Origin: Ophiothrix spiculata
Lineage: Eukaryota; Echinodermata; Ophiuroidea; Amphilepidida; Ophiotrichidae
Direction: 5' to 3' (one strand)
Assembly: GCA_000969725.1 (NCBI GenBank)
Contig: JXSR01S074686.1
DNA length: 25,310 bases
Positions 1 through 9,802 of this stretch are shown here, piece after piece. The position numbers and the translations under genes were made by a program. Each line of letters opens with the position of its first letter. The first letter of the stretch is position 1. The notes beneath the pieces were generated by a model. The model ran no database searches, was not told the origin of the DNA, and worked only from the letters and a program-made list of their open reading frames with translations.

Positions 1-221
1 GACTTGACTTTCTGGCATTGATCTACAAGATCCTTTGCTCTTCCAAGGAGACGTCTTGCTCGAGGAGTCAGTAGGTCATGAATGACGATTTTGGTGCCCT
101 TGAGTTCTTTTCTTTTTTTCATTATAGCTTGTCTCGTATTGTAGCGTGTAAGTTTCACTACAACTGCCCTTTCCCGGTCCTCTCTTTTCTTTGGTTTTTC
201 TTTAGGCCTACCCCCATTCAT
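1..221 (-). pseudogene. LINE ORF1-like protein fragment, cut by the window edge
   Basis: Read on the minus strand from an ATG at 221-219, an open frame of 73 codons runs off the left edge of the window. It starts MNGGRPKEKPKKREDRERA. It continues with the blocks VVVKLTRYNTRQAIM, ELKGTKIVIHDLLTP and RARRLLGRAKDLV. This order (basic segment, RP/V-IV-K-TR-N-R, then LKGTKI-I-DLLTP-R-LL-AK) is what I know from the C-terminal part of ORF1-type nucleic-acid-binding proteins of animal LINEs. A stop codon lies just upstream of the ATG, so this is probably a 5'-truncated or decayed copy rather than a gene start. Codon use looks normal for coding DNA, unlike the flanking AT-rich sequence. The LINE clade cannot be told from this piece. 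Confidence 0.6.
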
Positions 222-1617
222 TTTTTACTGTTTTCTTATTTTCCACTATTTTCCAGCAATTACCCACCAGCAGTCCCGGGTATTGTGATAATAAAGCTTT
301 AATAAACAAAAAAATAACAAAAATAAACGAATTAGTTTCACCAAAAATTGTTATTTTGGAGGTCAACACTTTACACTCATGCACCCAAGGGAGTTGCAAT
401 TTCTTGTACATCCTTTGCGCTCCCTTTGATGAAAACGATCCGGTGGTACCCCCTAACAATAACATGGGGTAAGTTAAGTTAACTGGGTAAGCCGGTAAAG
501 TCCCAATATGGTGCTGGTACCACTCACCCAACCCGTAAATGGAAGTCGTCATTTTGAAAAAATAAATCTGCATGCTATGAAGCCAATGTTTACAGGATAC
601 GTTCAAATTTTATGTATTAGCAAAATACATGATAAAAATCTAATTTATTAAAAGAACTTTAGTACTGCAAAAATTTGTAATGGTGGTCACTGGTCACTTT
701 AGCCGAAAATTGTAATTAGCTCAACATTTCAGACCCGAAGTACTTTTAATGACGTCATAATATTAGGTAATATGCCTTGGCCGACTTTCAGGATTTTGGT
801 ACCAATTGAAAGTAACATGACAAGAGGTTTCATATTCATAACTGTTTTAAAGTTATTGTCGTCCACTTTTTTAACGTTCAAAGCACTTAAAAGTAAGTTA
901 GTACAGGCTTTTTATGGAACCCGATATTTGTAAAGCAATGTCCATTGTTGATATAAGTATTGGTACAAATCTATATGACAGATTCCTGTGAAGTCTGCGA
1001 TTTACAACATTGATACGGGATTTACCAGCTTTGAACCCGAATATCAAATATTGAGGTCACAGGAAATTGTATTTTAACTTTAAAACAAGCCTCCAAAAGC
1101 ATTGAAGTTCAACTACATTAGAACAAGTAGAAAATAGGAATTATGTCCCAAATCTATAATATCCTGGAATATATTTTTAGACAAGGAAAACTTTTTGAAT
1201 TGAATTTTATCGTAATATTAAAATTATTAAAATATCTTGTCTTGATGAATCAGTATAAAATACTTCTTTGTTGAGTTCCGTTATCCCGAGTTGTTATCTC
1301 ATCATCTCATTTTGTCTTTGAAGAACATACATTCATTATTTTCAAGCTTGAACTTGCCTTTCAGATTTCAGATAACAAGTACAATAAATTTCTTTATATT
1401 TTATTTAATTTCCGACTCTTCCAATACTTCAGCACATCATAAGTACATGTACAAGAGTCAAGTGCAGGTTTGTGTCTTTTTGCCTAAATTCTCCAACTGA
1501 ATGGCAATATTTCATTCATTTTTTCAAGAATTGTGCAATACCATACTGTAACTTGATGTACTAGTATAAAAATTGATATGCAATTACATCGGACAGTACT
1601 GATACTAGGAAAAACAA
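222..1617. other. AT-rich stretch without a recognisable gene
   Basis: A 132-codon frame at 208-606 (-) is the longest here, but it shows no family motif and overlaps the ORF1 fragment at its end, so I do not call it. The only structure I see is a dispersed repeat at 736-812, listed separately. The rest is simple AT-rich sequence. Confidence 0.6.
736..812 (+). repeat. Dispersed repeat copy 1 (TGACGTCATAA ... GGTACCAATTGAAAG)
   Basis: This segment matches 15545-15613 in the same orientation. Shared blocks are a GAA-TACTTT start, TGACGTCATAA, a GTAA block, a GACCGA/GGCCGA-TTTCA-GAT block and TTGGTA-CAAT-GAAAG at the end. There are a few small gaps between blocks. It is probably a fragment of a dispersed transposon family; no ends were found. 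Confidence 0.5.
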
Positions 1618-1985
1618 TCATGTCAGTCCGTAATTCATCATCACTATTAAGCATACGTAAGATTGACAAATCGTCCCTTAAAGCGTTTGTAAACGCAATA
1701 TACAACTAAATACTTGTTCCGGTATTTCTTTTCTTAAGGGTAATTCCGACAGGGAAAGATACAACTTTGTAATGAACTACGATTTTGATTGGCACATCCA
1801 TCCCTTTCTTTGGAAACTCGTTCAAGAAGTATTTGAATGGTATCTCAACTATTCCGCCATACGCCGCAAATATTTAATGGGTTAATGCTTGTGATAAAGA
1901 AAAAGAGATTTCCTGTTTCCGAATAAAAATACTCATTAGTGTTTTATGTGTCTTTAAAGATTCTTTGTCAACGACATTGAAGATA
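1618..1985 (-). pseudogene. Unidentified coding-like block, copy 1 (outer arm of inverted duplication)
   Basis: On the minus strand this block reads as protein with the segments GGIVEIPFKYFLNEFPKKG, DVPIKIVVHYKVVSFPVGIT and, further on, LRDDLSILRMLNSDDELRTD. The same segments, changed at scattered sites, occur at 19840-20450 on the plus strand (GGIVEIPFKYFLNQ, VPIKIAVHYK, NDMSILRMRAGDNEPRND). About 39 bases around GGIVEIPFKYFLN differ at a single base, whereas the flanks are much more diverged. That is what purifying selection on a protein would leave behind. Upstream on the minus strand (plus 1900-1985) the similarity continues through non-coding DNA containing GAGTATTTTTATT. I do not recognise the protein family. 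Neither copy is one clean frame, so both look like relics; because the family is unknown I do not itemise the breaks. Confidence 0.4.
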
Positions 1986-3491
1986 AGATAATCTGTGTAT
2001 GTAATCCCTCTGGGCCTACTGAGTGCATGTATGTCATTTGCTTATATCAAGTTATTTCCTTATTTTAAAGATTATTTTTACATGATACAGCGTGGCTACT
2101 GGCGAATATTGTATCGACAAATTAAGAAATTTTAGGTGAAAATATATCAGGGAATGGTTTTATGATATTGAAATGACAGAGTATGTTAAAGATTAGACCA
2201 TTTTTCATCATGGATATTTTCTTTATTTCTTTTTTTTTTTCAATTAATATCATACAACATGACAACTGGCTAAGTATGATAAAGGCTATACCTTCTTCTT
2301 TATAGATATTTTCTCTTTTTCGTTTGTAATCTTGTAGTTTTGCTTCTTCTGACATGATTTCAGAACAGAGAACAATTTACTGGCATCTAGTGAGACGTGA
2401 CATCATATCCAAAATTTATCATTGATGATTATTCTGCTAGCAAATAATCATCGATGACAATGCTAAGGAACGAGTGTCGTTGGTCAATAAGGTCAATATT
2501 TAATCATCGATGATTCGTTGTCATCGATGATTACACTTCGTATGAACACAAAGTTACAGAAATTAAATGGTAATAGACACAAAAGAAATTTCGCATTTCT
2601 TTTTTCAAATTATGTTGTAAAATTAACAATTTACAATAATTAAGTTCATTAATTTTCAAATATATTTTCATATGAAAGTTGCGCTTTAGCTACACAAAAC
2701 GCTAGCAAGTAGGAAGGTAAAAAAGAAGTTTAACTTATAATTCTATTTGTTTTAAAACGTTAGTCAAAATTGTTCTTTTTTTCTTGTGTCTGGTTAATAT
2801 TGAAATAACAATAGCTTTTTAATGAAGATAATCACTTTGCGCCAGCTTTATAGGCTGTAATTATTCAAGGTCATCGGGCCTTGAGACTTTCAGGATCTTC
2901 ACTCCCTCATCTCTTCATTTCTGACCATCTAACCTTAGGTAGATCGGATGAAGAGGTCACCGTGGACACCTTTACATCTTTGTCTCAGATCAACACATTG
3001 ACATTGTTAGTTATACACTTAAAGTTGTTTGAAATTAATGATTTTACCTGACCACTGACTTCGACCTTATATTTGGAAAAAGTTACACAGTTAAAAAAAA
3101 AACCGGCCTAAGCTGGCTGTTAAATTACGATGGGCTGTAAAAATACTTTTATGTTTCATTGATGTTTTGATCACTGCTTCATTTACAATCAACATCATCA
3201 ACATTATCCAATATTTTGCTGTATCTTAAAGGCGTTGATATGACTGAAGGTTAATAATCTATCATTACAGTTGACGATATATAAAAATTCAGGATCGTTT
3301 TTAATCTCAGATGCAAATTAACGGTAAACCGGACCCGATGTGTTTGACAGTCATTTAAGCAGTGACCCACCACAGAAGTTTAAGGAGTGTGCAATTTCTC
3401 CGAGAAAATACAATGGGTATGAATAAACAGACAAGCGTTCTACGTGTTTTCCAGGAACGACAATATAATATACCCCCTCCCTATAACCCAT
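1986..3491. other. AT-rich stretch without a recognisable gene
   Basis: I see no coding region here. The region holds the ATCGATGA palindrome cluster at 2419-2533, listed separately. It lies between the two duplicated blocks of the left arm, but I found no convincing match to the corresponding interval of the right arm. Confidence 0.5.
2419..2533. repeat. Cluster of four TCATCGATGA palindromes
   Basis: The 10-bp palindrome TCATCGATGA, or a one-base variant, occurs at about 2419, 2448, 2504 and 2521. The first two copies are extended into a 15-bp inverted repeat (2419-2433 against 2443-2457, 14 of 15 matching) around a 9-base loop. The last two are flanked by AAT/ATT and lie only 5 bases apart. 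No larger element was recognised around them. Confidence 0.7.
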
Positions 3492-3650
3492 AGCAAACGC
3501 TGGAATGTAGGAAAATTCAGCAAACGTTAAAATGTGTGAAAATTCAGTAAACGTTAAATTGTATGAAAATTCAGCAAAAGTTAAAATGTATGAAAATTTA
3601 GCAAACGTTAAAAATCTTTGAAAATTCAGCAAACGTATATGAAAATTCAT
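3492..3650. repeat. Minisatellite, 27-bp unit, about five to six copies
   Basis: The unit is GAAAATTCAGCAAACGTTAA followed by an AATGTAT-type tail. Three full 27-bp units, one 28-bp unit and partial units at each end are present. Because 27 is a multiple of three, the minus strand shows a 9-residue repeat (FSYILTFAE-like). I take that as a side effect and not as a protein. The last partial unit merges into a sequence (GAAAATTCATCTAA) that also exists in the right arm of the inverted duplication, where no array is present. Confidence 0.9.
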
Positions 3651-4270
3651 CTAAGTATTATTGTGAATGAGTTGGTATAGTTGGAGATGAAAGCGCATGT
3701 TAGACGGGTGGCGAGCAAAAGAAAAGAAATGGTTGGAGACAAGGGAAAAATATAATGATATAAAAAATCAAGCTAATTGATTCTGACAAAATTGGAACGC
3801 CGATAATCCAAAATTATGATTGGAGAAGTTCAGATCATTAAACTACATTGTGTCGCGTCATCAATTATTTCATAAAAAGTAAAGCATAGTTCAAGTTGAG
3901 GTTAGTATATATATCAAAGCCAAGCTTCCGTTTTGCCAACAGTTTCCTATGAGCAATATAGAATGCAATGAAATTGCTTTGACGTAACAATGGATATCTC
4001 ATGTTGGTTTAATAGAAATCCGTAATGACTCAAATTTATGGTACTTGTTTAGATTGGTATTATGTTGTATAATTTTAGTAGTCCTTTCGTCCAAATATTT
4101 AAGATATAAACCTTAAGATTTGATATTATCAGAGGCTGTGAGAGAATCTCTCTGTATGCTAAGCAGAATATCACTTAATGGTACGATTGAAGTACCGATG
4201 TGATTTTTGATTTTGTAAATATAGTGCGTAGGAGGATGCATTGAAGATAATGCCCGAGTATCTGCCTCTA
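3622..4270 (+). repeat. Inner block of the inverted duplication, left copy
   Basis: The match to the reverse complement of about 16400-16981 runs from AAACGTATAT through GAAAATTCATCTAA. It then takes in a near-identical 31-base run at about 3840-3870 ending CGCGTCATCAATTATTT, and GTTCAAGTTGAGGTTAGTA. It ends with GAGCAATATAGAATGCAATG and ACCGATGTGATTTTTGATTT plus AGTGCGTAGG. Insertions and deletions are common between these runs. A short frame around GTTCAAGTTGAGGTTAGT (VQVEVS ... MSNIECNEI, then stop) is open in both copies. It is too short to call as a gene. Confidence 0.75.
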
Positions 4271-6438
4271 GTGTAATAGTTACATGACTTCCGAATTAAA
4301 GACCACGGATGAATACTTTGATGTAGTGGAATCAACTTCTTTCTTGTTTAAGATACTATTTGTATCCCTTTGGTGAAAGCGAATGAATTACAGATAGAAG
4401 AAAATCAGATTAAATGCGCGTTCACATCATTATTAGTGAATTTTGTAATAAAAACGTATAGCAATGTATAGGGCCAAGCTGAGCCAAGGCTGAGCATAGC
4501 ATCAAGTACAATTACATTTATTCTAAGAGTGGGTTATAGAGGGTCAGATTTAGGTCACTGTAGTTTCAGAACATTCTTATCACACCTTAATTTGATGAGT
4601 TGGTGCGTACTGATACCAAATCTGAAAAAATAAAAATCTGCGAATTTCGGACTGCTTTGGCCGAAAATTCTAAAAATCCAAGATGGCCGCAAGTAGTCTT
4701 AAAAATCCATGTCTTTATCATTTATTGCACTTTTAGATTTGTTTCTTGCAATAAAGAACCTAAGTTTATGGAAGCGATGTCGAGAAATCCATTGTTGAAG
4801 ATAAGTTTTGTAAAATCTTAACTTTTAGTTTTCGTAAACCGGACAATTTTGATCAAAATTTTGTATGAGACCGTTTTCAATTGTTACTGACAAGTTGTCA
4901 CTCGCTACTTCTTAAAAAGCATTCAAAATTAAATAATCATTACCTTCATCCACCCCCAAGAGATATAAATGGTCTATTGCAAATTATATAGCTTGGTCGC
5001 GTTATCAATTTTTGTGTTAAAAACCAGTCTCCATTAAAATAAATGGTGAAAATGCTTTTACCTATATGTATAGTATTTCAATTAGACTTGGAAACCGCAT
5101 TTGAAAAATACAAAAATGAGTACTGTAGGAAAACCGTTAAGAATGTTTAAATTTCCTCTGTGTGTCAAAATTATCATTTCCTTTCCTTGTACGGGCTCAG
5201 AAATCTTCAATGTGTGAAAACGATTGAGTATTAATAAAAAGCACCCTCGCTCTCAATTTTGATTTAAAAAAATGTCCGTTTCTCAAAAAAAACCAGTCTC
5301 CATTTGCAAATTTTACGAAACCTTGTGAAGTGGATTTCTTGTGATCCTATACACTATTAAACATGTTCTTTGAAGTAAGTAATGAAAGAGAATAGGCTTT
5401 GCGTCACAAATAGGTCCCTCAAATATCTGTTACATATTACCCTAAAAAATTGTAGAAACATGCATTTTTGCTAAAACTTCTCCACGTATTTGGGAAAGTT
5501 TGGTATCATATGAAAGGTCTATTTATACTCTAGTTTTGTACAAAAAGTGAACTTCTCATTATTTTAATTAATGAAGTTATACTTGAAAAAGCAATTAGGG
5601 AACACGATGGATCGGGTGGAGGCGGCGACGGTGGAGGCGGCGCGCATAGGATTACATGCAAAAGTGTACGTAGTTATGATTTATAAACACATGTATTATT
5701 AAAAATAAAAATGCTGGGATCATAATTTTTTTTAATATACTTCAATGAGATATGTAAAATGCTAAAGCATGTATCGAAAAGTGACATATCATCCATTTTT
5801 TTGTTCCTAATCGTTTATATGTGGGTAATTTTCTCTATACATTACTGTACAAAACATGCATTTACACTCGAAAACTTTAAAACGACATATCTTTTGACCG
5901 AGTCGGCGTAAATGGTAAAAGTTATACATTTTTCAAATTTGTCGAGAAATTCAATCATGTGATTAACTTTCAGGTAGTGTATACATGAAAAATCTTTTGA
6001 CCGATAACTGTCCCAACAATTAATGAGTCGTTTCATAGATTTTGACCATCCTCAATATTTTGACCACAATGAAATTGGTCACCAAATGAATTATTTTATG
6101 GAAGGCTATCATTACATCCTTCAAGTAATGTTTGTGTCATCTGGATACACCTTTCCCCAACAAAATCTCATTGTGCCAAGTTTGTTGACCAAAATGCACT
6201 TTTATTTTATTTTGCACCCTATATAATTTTTACCCATCCCTAAAAATTAGACTTATTCAGGTAAAATTGACATCCTCAGAAACTATGCTTTTCAGCAATA
6301 TCTTACTTTGTAGGTTTTAAGTGTATATATTCAGAGTTACGATCCGTTGAATACAAATTGGCATGATTCTACCAATGTTTTTGTGTGAAACAAAAAATAT
6401 GACCAGTTAATGACTTACGTCCAATATCAGTAGTTACA
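4271..6438. other. AT-rich stretch without a recognisable gene
   Basis: Several short frames exist, none with a family signature. The phrase AACCAGTCTCCATT occurs twice (about 5021 and 5291), hinting at a worn repeat. A GC-rich patch at 5618-5647 is listed separately. The segment GGTATCATATGAAAG near 5500 is faintly like the ends of the dispersed repeat at 736 and 15545. Confidence 0.5.
5618..5647. repeat. Two-copy GC-rich tandem repeat, 15-bp unit
   Basis: GGTGGAGGCGGCGAC is followed directly by GGTGGAGGCGGCGCG. It stands out as the only GGN-rich patch in several kilobases of AT-rich DNA. No open frame of note crosses it. Confidence 0.7.
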
Positions 6439-6488
6439 GTACATTGATTATAACAGCTTATAACGATGCTCTAATTTCATGCAATATA

Positions 6489-6768
6489 GCCGAAAACATA
6501 CTCGGCCTCCAAACAAAATTTTCGCTACCAAACATTTGGTCGTGACGTCAAAATGACGAGTGACTCCAAACAAAATAACTTCAACACCTATAGTTGAGAC
6601 CAAATAAAATTTCGCGCTAGATTGCACATGCTATTGAATTGCCATATACATTGGACCAAATGTTTGCTACCCGTTCATACTTTAAGTTCGATGGCAAATA
6701 TTTGGTGACGTCACGACCAAATGTTTGGTAGGAAAAAAATTGTTTGGAGGCCAAGTATGATTTCGCCT
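6489..6768. mobile_element. Palindromic MITE with about 60-bp inverted repeats, inserted in LINE coding DNA
   Basis: The left arm GCCGAAAACATACTCGGCCT (continuing CCAAACA-AATTTT-CTACCAAACATTTGGTCGTGACGTCA) is mirrored on the right by the reverse complement of 6709-6768. The arms are about 60 bp with few mismatches. The flanks on both sides are TATA (6485-6488 and 6769-6772). Removing the element and one TATA keeps the LINE frame open (AAT ATA CCT), which supports a 4-bp TATA duplication over a 2-bp TA one. The element has no coding capacity of its own. A TA-rich target suggests a mariner-like origin, but the superfamily is not settled. Confidence 0.88.
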
Positions 6769-7131
6769 TATACCTCAACTCAGAACACGCCGCGTTCATA
6801 TATGTTTGGACTTCGCTACCAAATTGCGCAATTCATCCCAATTAAGCGACTGGCTTCCAAAAACACGCGCTGAAAAAGTCGGGGTTAATCTCAAAAATAG
6901 TCATCATCTTTCTGTTCCAAGATGCCGCACTAACCGGTTTGCTGAGAGTGCCATCCCATATATCATCAGACTTTGGAATGACCAATGAGCTTTCTGCCAT
7001 ACCATTTTGTTGCTCTTTTTTGGTGTCTTTTTATATGATGCATTTGTGCAGGGGTGGGGGATATGATATGTATTGGGCAGTGTGAGTGGGTGATAGGGAG
7101 TCAAGTGGTTAGGCTGGGTATGGGTGTGTAA

Positions 7132-7426
7132 CAGGGCCGTACGAAGCGGGGGGGCAGGGGGGGGGCACTCGCCCCCTCTGGCTTGAAAAATAGGGACGCT
7201 GGCGGGACAAAAATTAAAATATCGGGACGATAGTTTACTAGTTTTACCGTCCCGATATTACTGTCCCGCCAATTTATAGTCAAGATAAGCCAATTTAAGC
7301 ACAAATTTTCGCGCGCTACGCGCGCATTACAAACAAATTGACGCTATATACATCGGGACGAAACATGAATTTCGGGACGGTAAATGTGTTTGCCCCCCTT
7401 GGCTTACATACCTTCGTACGGCCCTG
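7132..7426. mobile_element. hAT-type MITE with 8-bp target duplication
   Basis: The element begins CAGGGCCGTACGAAG and ends CTTCGTACGGCCCTG, a perfect 15-bp inverted repeat starting with the CAGGG typical of hAT elements. It is flanked on both sides by GTGTGTAA (7124-7131 and 7427-7434), a perfect 8-bp duplication as hAT transposases make. Inside are a G-run next to the left end, repeated GGGACG/CCGTCCCGA phrases and a GCGCGCTACGCGCGC palindrome near 7311. It is 295 bp and non-coding. It sits in the 3' UTR of the LINE at 6440-7698, so it is younger than that LINE copy. Confidence 0.95.
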
Positions 7427-7836
7427 GTGTGTAAGGTTGAATGGATGGTCAAAGAAGTGTGTGAAAAGGTGTGTTTTAAGGTATGTAATGTAGACCGTGT
7501 TGGTGCAAGTTTATTTTTCATTTTGTTTGGAGGAGGAGTGCTTGGCGCAGAGAGTTTGAATGTGCTTTTTTCACCTGTCATCCAAGTTTGTTTGTTTTTT
7601 TGCTATTGTATTCGAATTGTCTTTGTAAATATTGTGTTAATTCAGCTTTTGCTGCGATATCAATATTGTCTAATAAACCTTCAATCAAATCAAATCAATT
7701 ATATTTCCACTTTTTTGAAAAGAATAGTTCAAAACATGAAAAATTAGCATAGATAACGTGAATTGAATTGAGGTGAGTTGTTAAATGCCTCCATAAAAGA
7801 CGGACTAATGTATGTGTCAGATTACGTCCAAGGTCC

Positions 7837-9222
7837 GTATGCACAAAACTGGATTAAAGTTAGTCCCGGCTCGGACTACAGGGTGTCCCACAAAAAACGC
7901 AACGAACTTTGAACTTTTATTTTCAGAGAACATAGCACAATGGTGAGCAAACGTTACAATTATATAATAGAGTAGACCAATGGCTTTTACAGGAATTTTG
8001 TTTTGTTTAATTTGGATCTCTAAATCAAAAGTTATTGCAAATTTTGTAAATCCTAAAAAAATCTTGATGGTCCGATTTGTTAATCTGTAAAGATTCACCT
8101 CTGGTAACGTCATTAAGCACACGTTGAATGGAAATTGCTAAAAACATCACATGATTAGGAGAAGCATCCCTTGAACCCATTTTATGACATAAGAACTCGA
8201 TTTAATGTTGATCTGCTGATATTAAACAGGTTGTTGCGTCTGGTTTAATCAACCAGTTGCATCCCCTTGGCGGGCCAGATGAATCATTAAATTACTTGAG
8301 TTCTTAAACTCCCTTGTGTTCAGTTTTCTGACGTTGTGTCGGTTAAATACTTATCATTGGTTGACATCTTTCATTAGAATCCATTTTTTTTTTACTCTTT
8401 GGGTAGAAATTATATCCTAAACTACTCGATTGTCGCACAAGAAGTAACAGATTCAAGAAACATGAGAGTATCAGGAAGATCCGTACTTAAATTTAAAATT
8501 TTGACCTATTTAAGTTAAAAATGAACTTAAAATATCACCTAATGTTAGGTACAGGTCAGGTAAGATTGGTTTGGATTGGTTGCGCTCTAGTTGGTTGCAG
8601 AATTCTCTTCATTTCAAGTTTGCATTCCTTTAGTTGGAAGTCTAAACTTACAAATCGGACCAAAGTAGATTTAAAGGGCTTTCTTAAATTCATCATATCT
8701 TTGGACTTGAGTGATAAAATGAAACGGGACAAAAAGCATATTGTAGAGTAATTACTCTACTTTTGAAAAACATATAACACTATGATTAAATCCTTTGGTA
8801 ATTTTAATATTTTTATTAACTCGTTGCATTAATATTGGGACAAGCTGTAAGTGGAATTTGAATTTTTGAAAAATAACACTTTTTGAAAAAATCAAGTGTC
8901 AATTCATGTTTTTAGTTAGAGATTTATACAGATACTTTTATTTATATGATTCATTGTCTGTTTTAGGTCATTTAAAATTATTTTAGAACCAAAAATTGGT
9001 TTTGTCCTGGACTAATTTACTTAGTCCCGGACTAAACCAATTTTAGTTCTTTGTGGAAAATATGTTAATGTTCCAAAACAAAATATGGTCAAATTATAGA
9101 AATTTCAGTATAAATCTTTTAAGCAAGGACTTAAATTAACACAGGTTTCAAAAAGTGTCTTATTTTTAAGAAATAAAATTTCACTTAGTCCGGGACTTAT
9201 TTTAGTCCAGTTTTGTGCATAC
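7837..9222. mobile_element. Palindromic MITE (GTATGCACAAAACTGG ends) split by a mariner-like insertion
   Basis: The left end GTATGCACAAAACTGGATTA matches the reverse complement of the right end, which ends TAGTCCAGTTTTGTGCATAC. The match then runs on through AGTCCCGG and GGACTA, stops at the mariner-like element at 7879, and resumes on its far side at about 8850. There AGTGGAATTTGAATTTTTGA and AACACTTTTTGAAA match the right arm at about 9130-9190. The arms are therefore about 90 bp, and the element without its insert is about 415 bp. The palindrome-like motif TAGTCCGGGACTAA and its variants recur at about 9007, 9029, 9185 and 9203. I could not find a clear target duplication, and no coding region belongs to it. 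Confidence 0.8.
7879..8847. mobile_element. Mariner-like non-autonomous element with long, worn inverted repeats
   Basis: The left end CAGGGTGTCCCACAAAAAAC follows TA (7877-7878). The right end, CGTTGCATTAATATTGGGACAAGCTG before TA at 8848-8849, is a decayed mirror of it. Further inside, ACAAATCGGACCA at about 8650 mirrors the left-arm sequence at about 8068-8085. The inverted repeats thus reach about 200 bp with many changes. TA target sites and CAGGGTGTCC-type ends fit the IS630/Tc1/mariner group. I see no transposase. It lies inside the left arm of the MITE at 7837-9222. Confidence 0.75.
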
Positions 9223-9443
9223 AGATAAGTACAAGATTGCGTACAATGGCATATTCTACAGGTATATAATTTCAGATAAAAAACAGTTTTCGGTTTTTAT
9301 ATTAAGATAATAGGATTTGAAAGTTATTCATGCCGGCAGGTCATCCATGGCGAAGGAACACTAAGGATACATATCTTAAATGCTGCGAGGTGCAGTATTG
9401 TACAATTCGCTTTTTAAAATTGCAAAATTAGATACATCATTTA

Positions 9444-9794
9444 CCGGGGGCACTCACATATGGAAGTGACATACGAGTGTCACAAAATTCACCAAAAAGG
9501 AAGGTCTTTCCGGGTCAAAATGGCCAAAAATGTGCAAAATTTCGACGAATTTTGCGAAATTTTCGATGAATTTTGTTGTTTTTTTAAATGAAAAATTACA
9601 TACAATTATTAAGAAAATAATCTGGTCTTTGAGTGGCAAAGTTTTTTTTAATGACAAGGAAGTTTTAAAAATAGGGGTTCATTGAGTGACAGTTGGTATA
9701 AATAGGTCTTTTTTGGTGAGAGCGAGCGAAAAAAAGCAGGGTCTTTTTGGTGACACATGGCGTGTACCTCAAAGTTGAGTTGACTGCCCCCGGG
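9444..9794. mobile_element. hAT-like MITE (CCGGGGGCACTCA ends) with 8-bp target duplication
   Basis: The left end is CCGGGGGCACTCA and the right end is TGACTGCCCCCGGG, an inverted repeat with one internal mismatch and one extra end base. The flanks are ATCATTTA at 9436-9443 and again at 9795-9802, a perfect 8-bp duplication. Inside, GGTCTTT-type phrases recur (about 9503, 9626, 9705, 9740). No protein is encoded. The 8-bp duplication supports hAT, although these ends lack the usual CA start. Confidence 0.9.
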
Positions 9795-9802
9795 ATCATT
9801 TA

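Larger units (their letters stand above)
1618..4270 (+). repeat. Left arm of an old inverted duplication
   Basis: Two separate blocks in this interval, 1618-1985 and about 3622-4270, have reverse-complement counterparts at 19840-20450 and about 16400-16981. The four blocks are arranged A-B ... B'-A', as expected if one segment was duplicated in inverted orientation. The DNA between A and B is not visibly alike in the two arms. Matching blocks are mostly about 75-85% alike by eye, with some runs near-identical, so the event is old. Confidence 0.6.
6440..7698 (+). mobile_element. 5'-truncated LINE: end of reverse-transcriptase ORF plus 3' UTR, with two MITEs inside
   Basis: The element carries the last residues of a LINE ORF2. 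YNDAL at 6459-6473 is followed, after an inserted MITE, by PQLRTRRVHICLDFA from 6773. Then come WLPKTRAEK, HLSVPRCRTNRFAESAIPY and IIRLWNDQ, ending at a stop at 6986-6988. The C-terminal signature PRCRTNRF-SAIPY-LWN is typical of animal non-LTR elements of the CR1/jockey-like group. Taking out the 280-bp MITE and one TATA copy restores a continuous reading frame across the junction. The 3' UTR runs from 6989 and is interrupted by a hAT MITE at 7132-7426. The element ends in AATAAACCTTCAATCAAATC followed by TCAAATCAA-type repeats at 7681-7698, a common type of LINE tail. The 5' limit is uncertain because recognisable protein fades before about 6440. Confidence 0.85.

Noticed and set aside
208-606. 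132-codon minus-strand frame, longest near the left end
   Set aside because: No recognisable motif or domain, AT-rich codon use, and it overlaps the LINE ORF1 fragment in another frame.
3351-3650. Minus-strand protein with a 9-residue repeat
   Set aside because: Fully explained by the 27-bp minisatellite.
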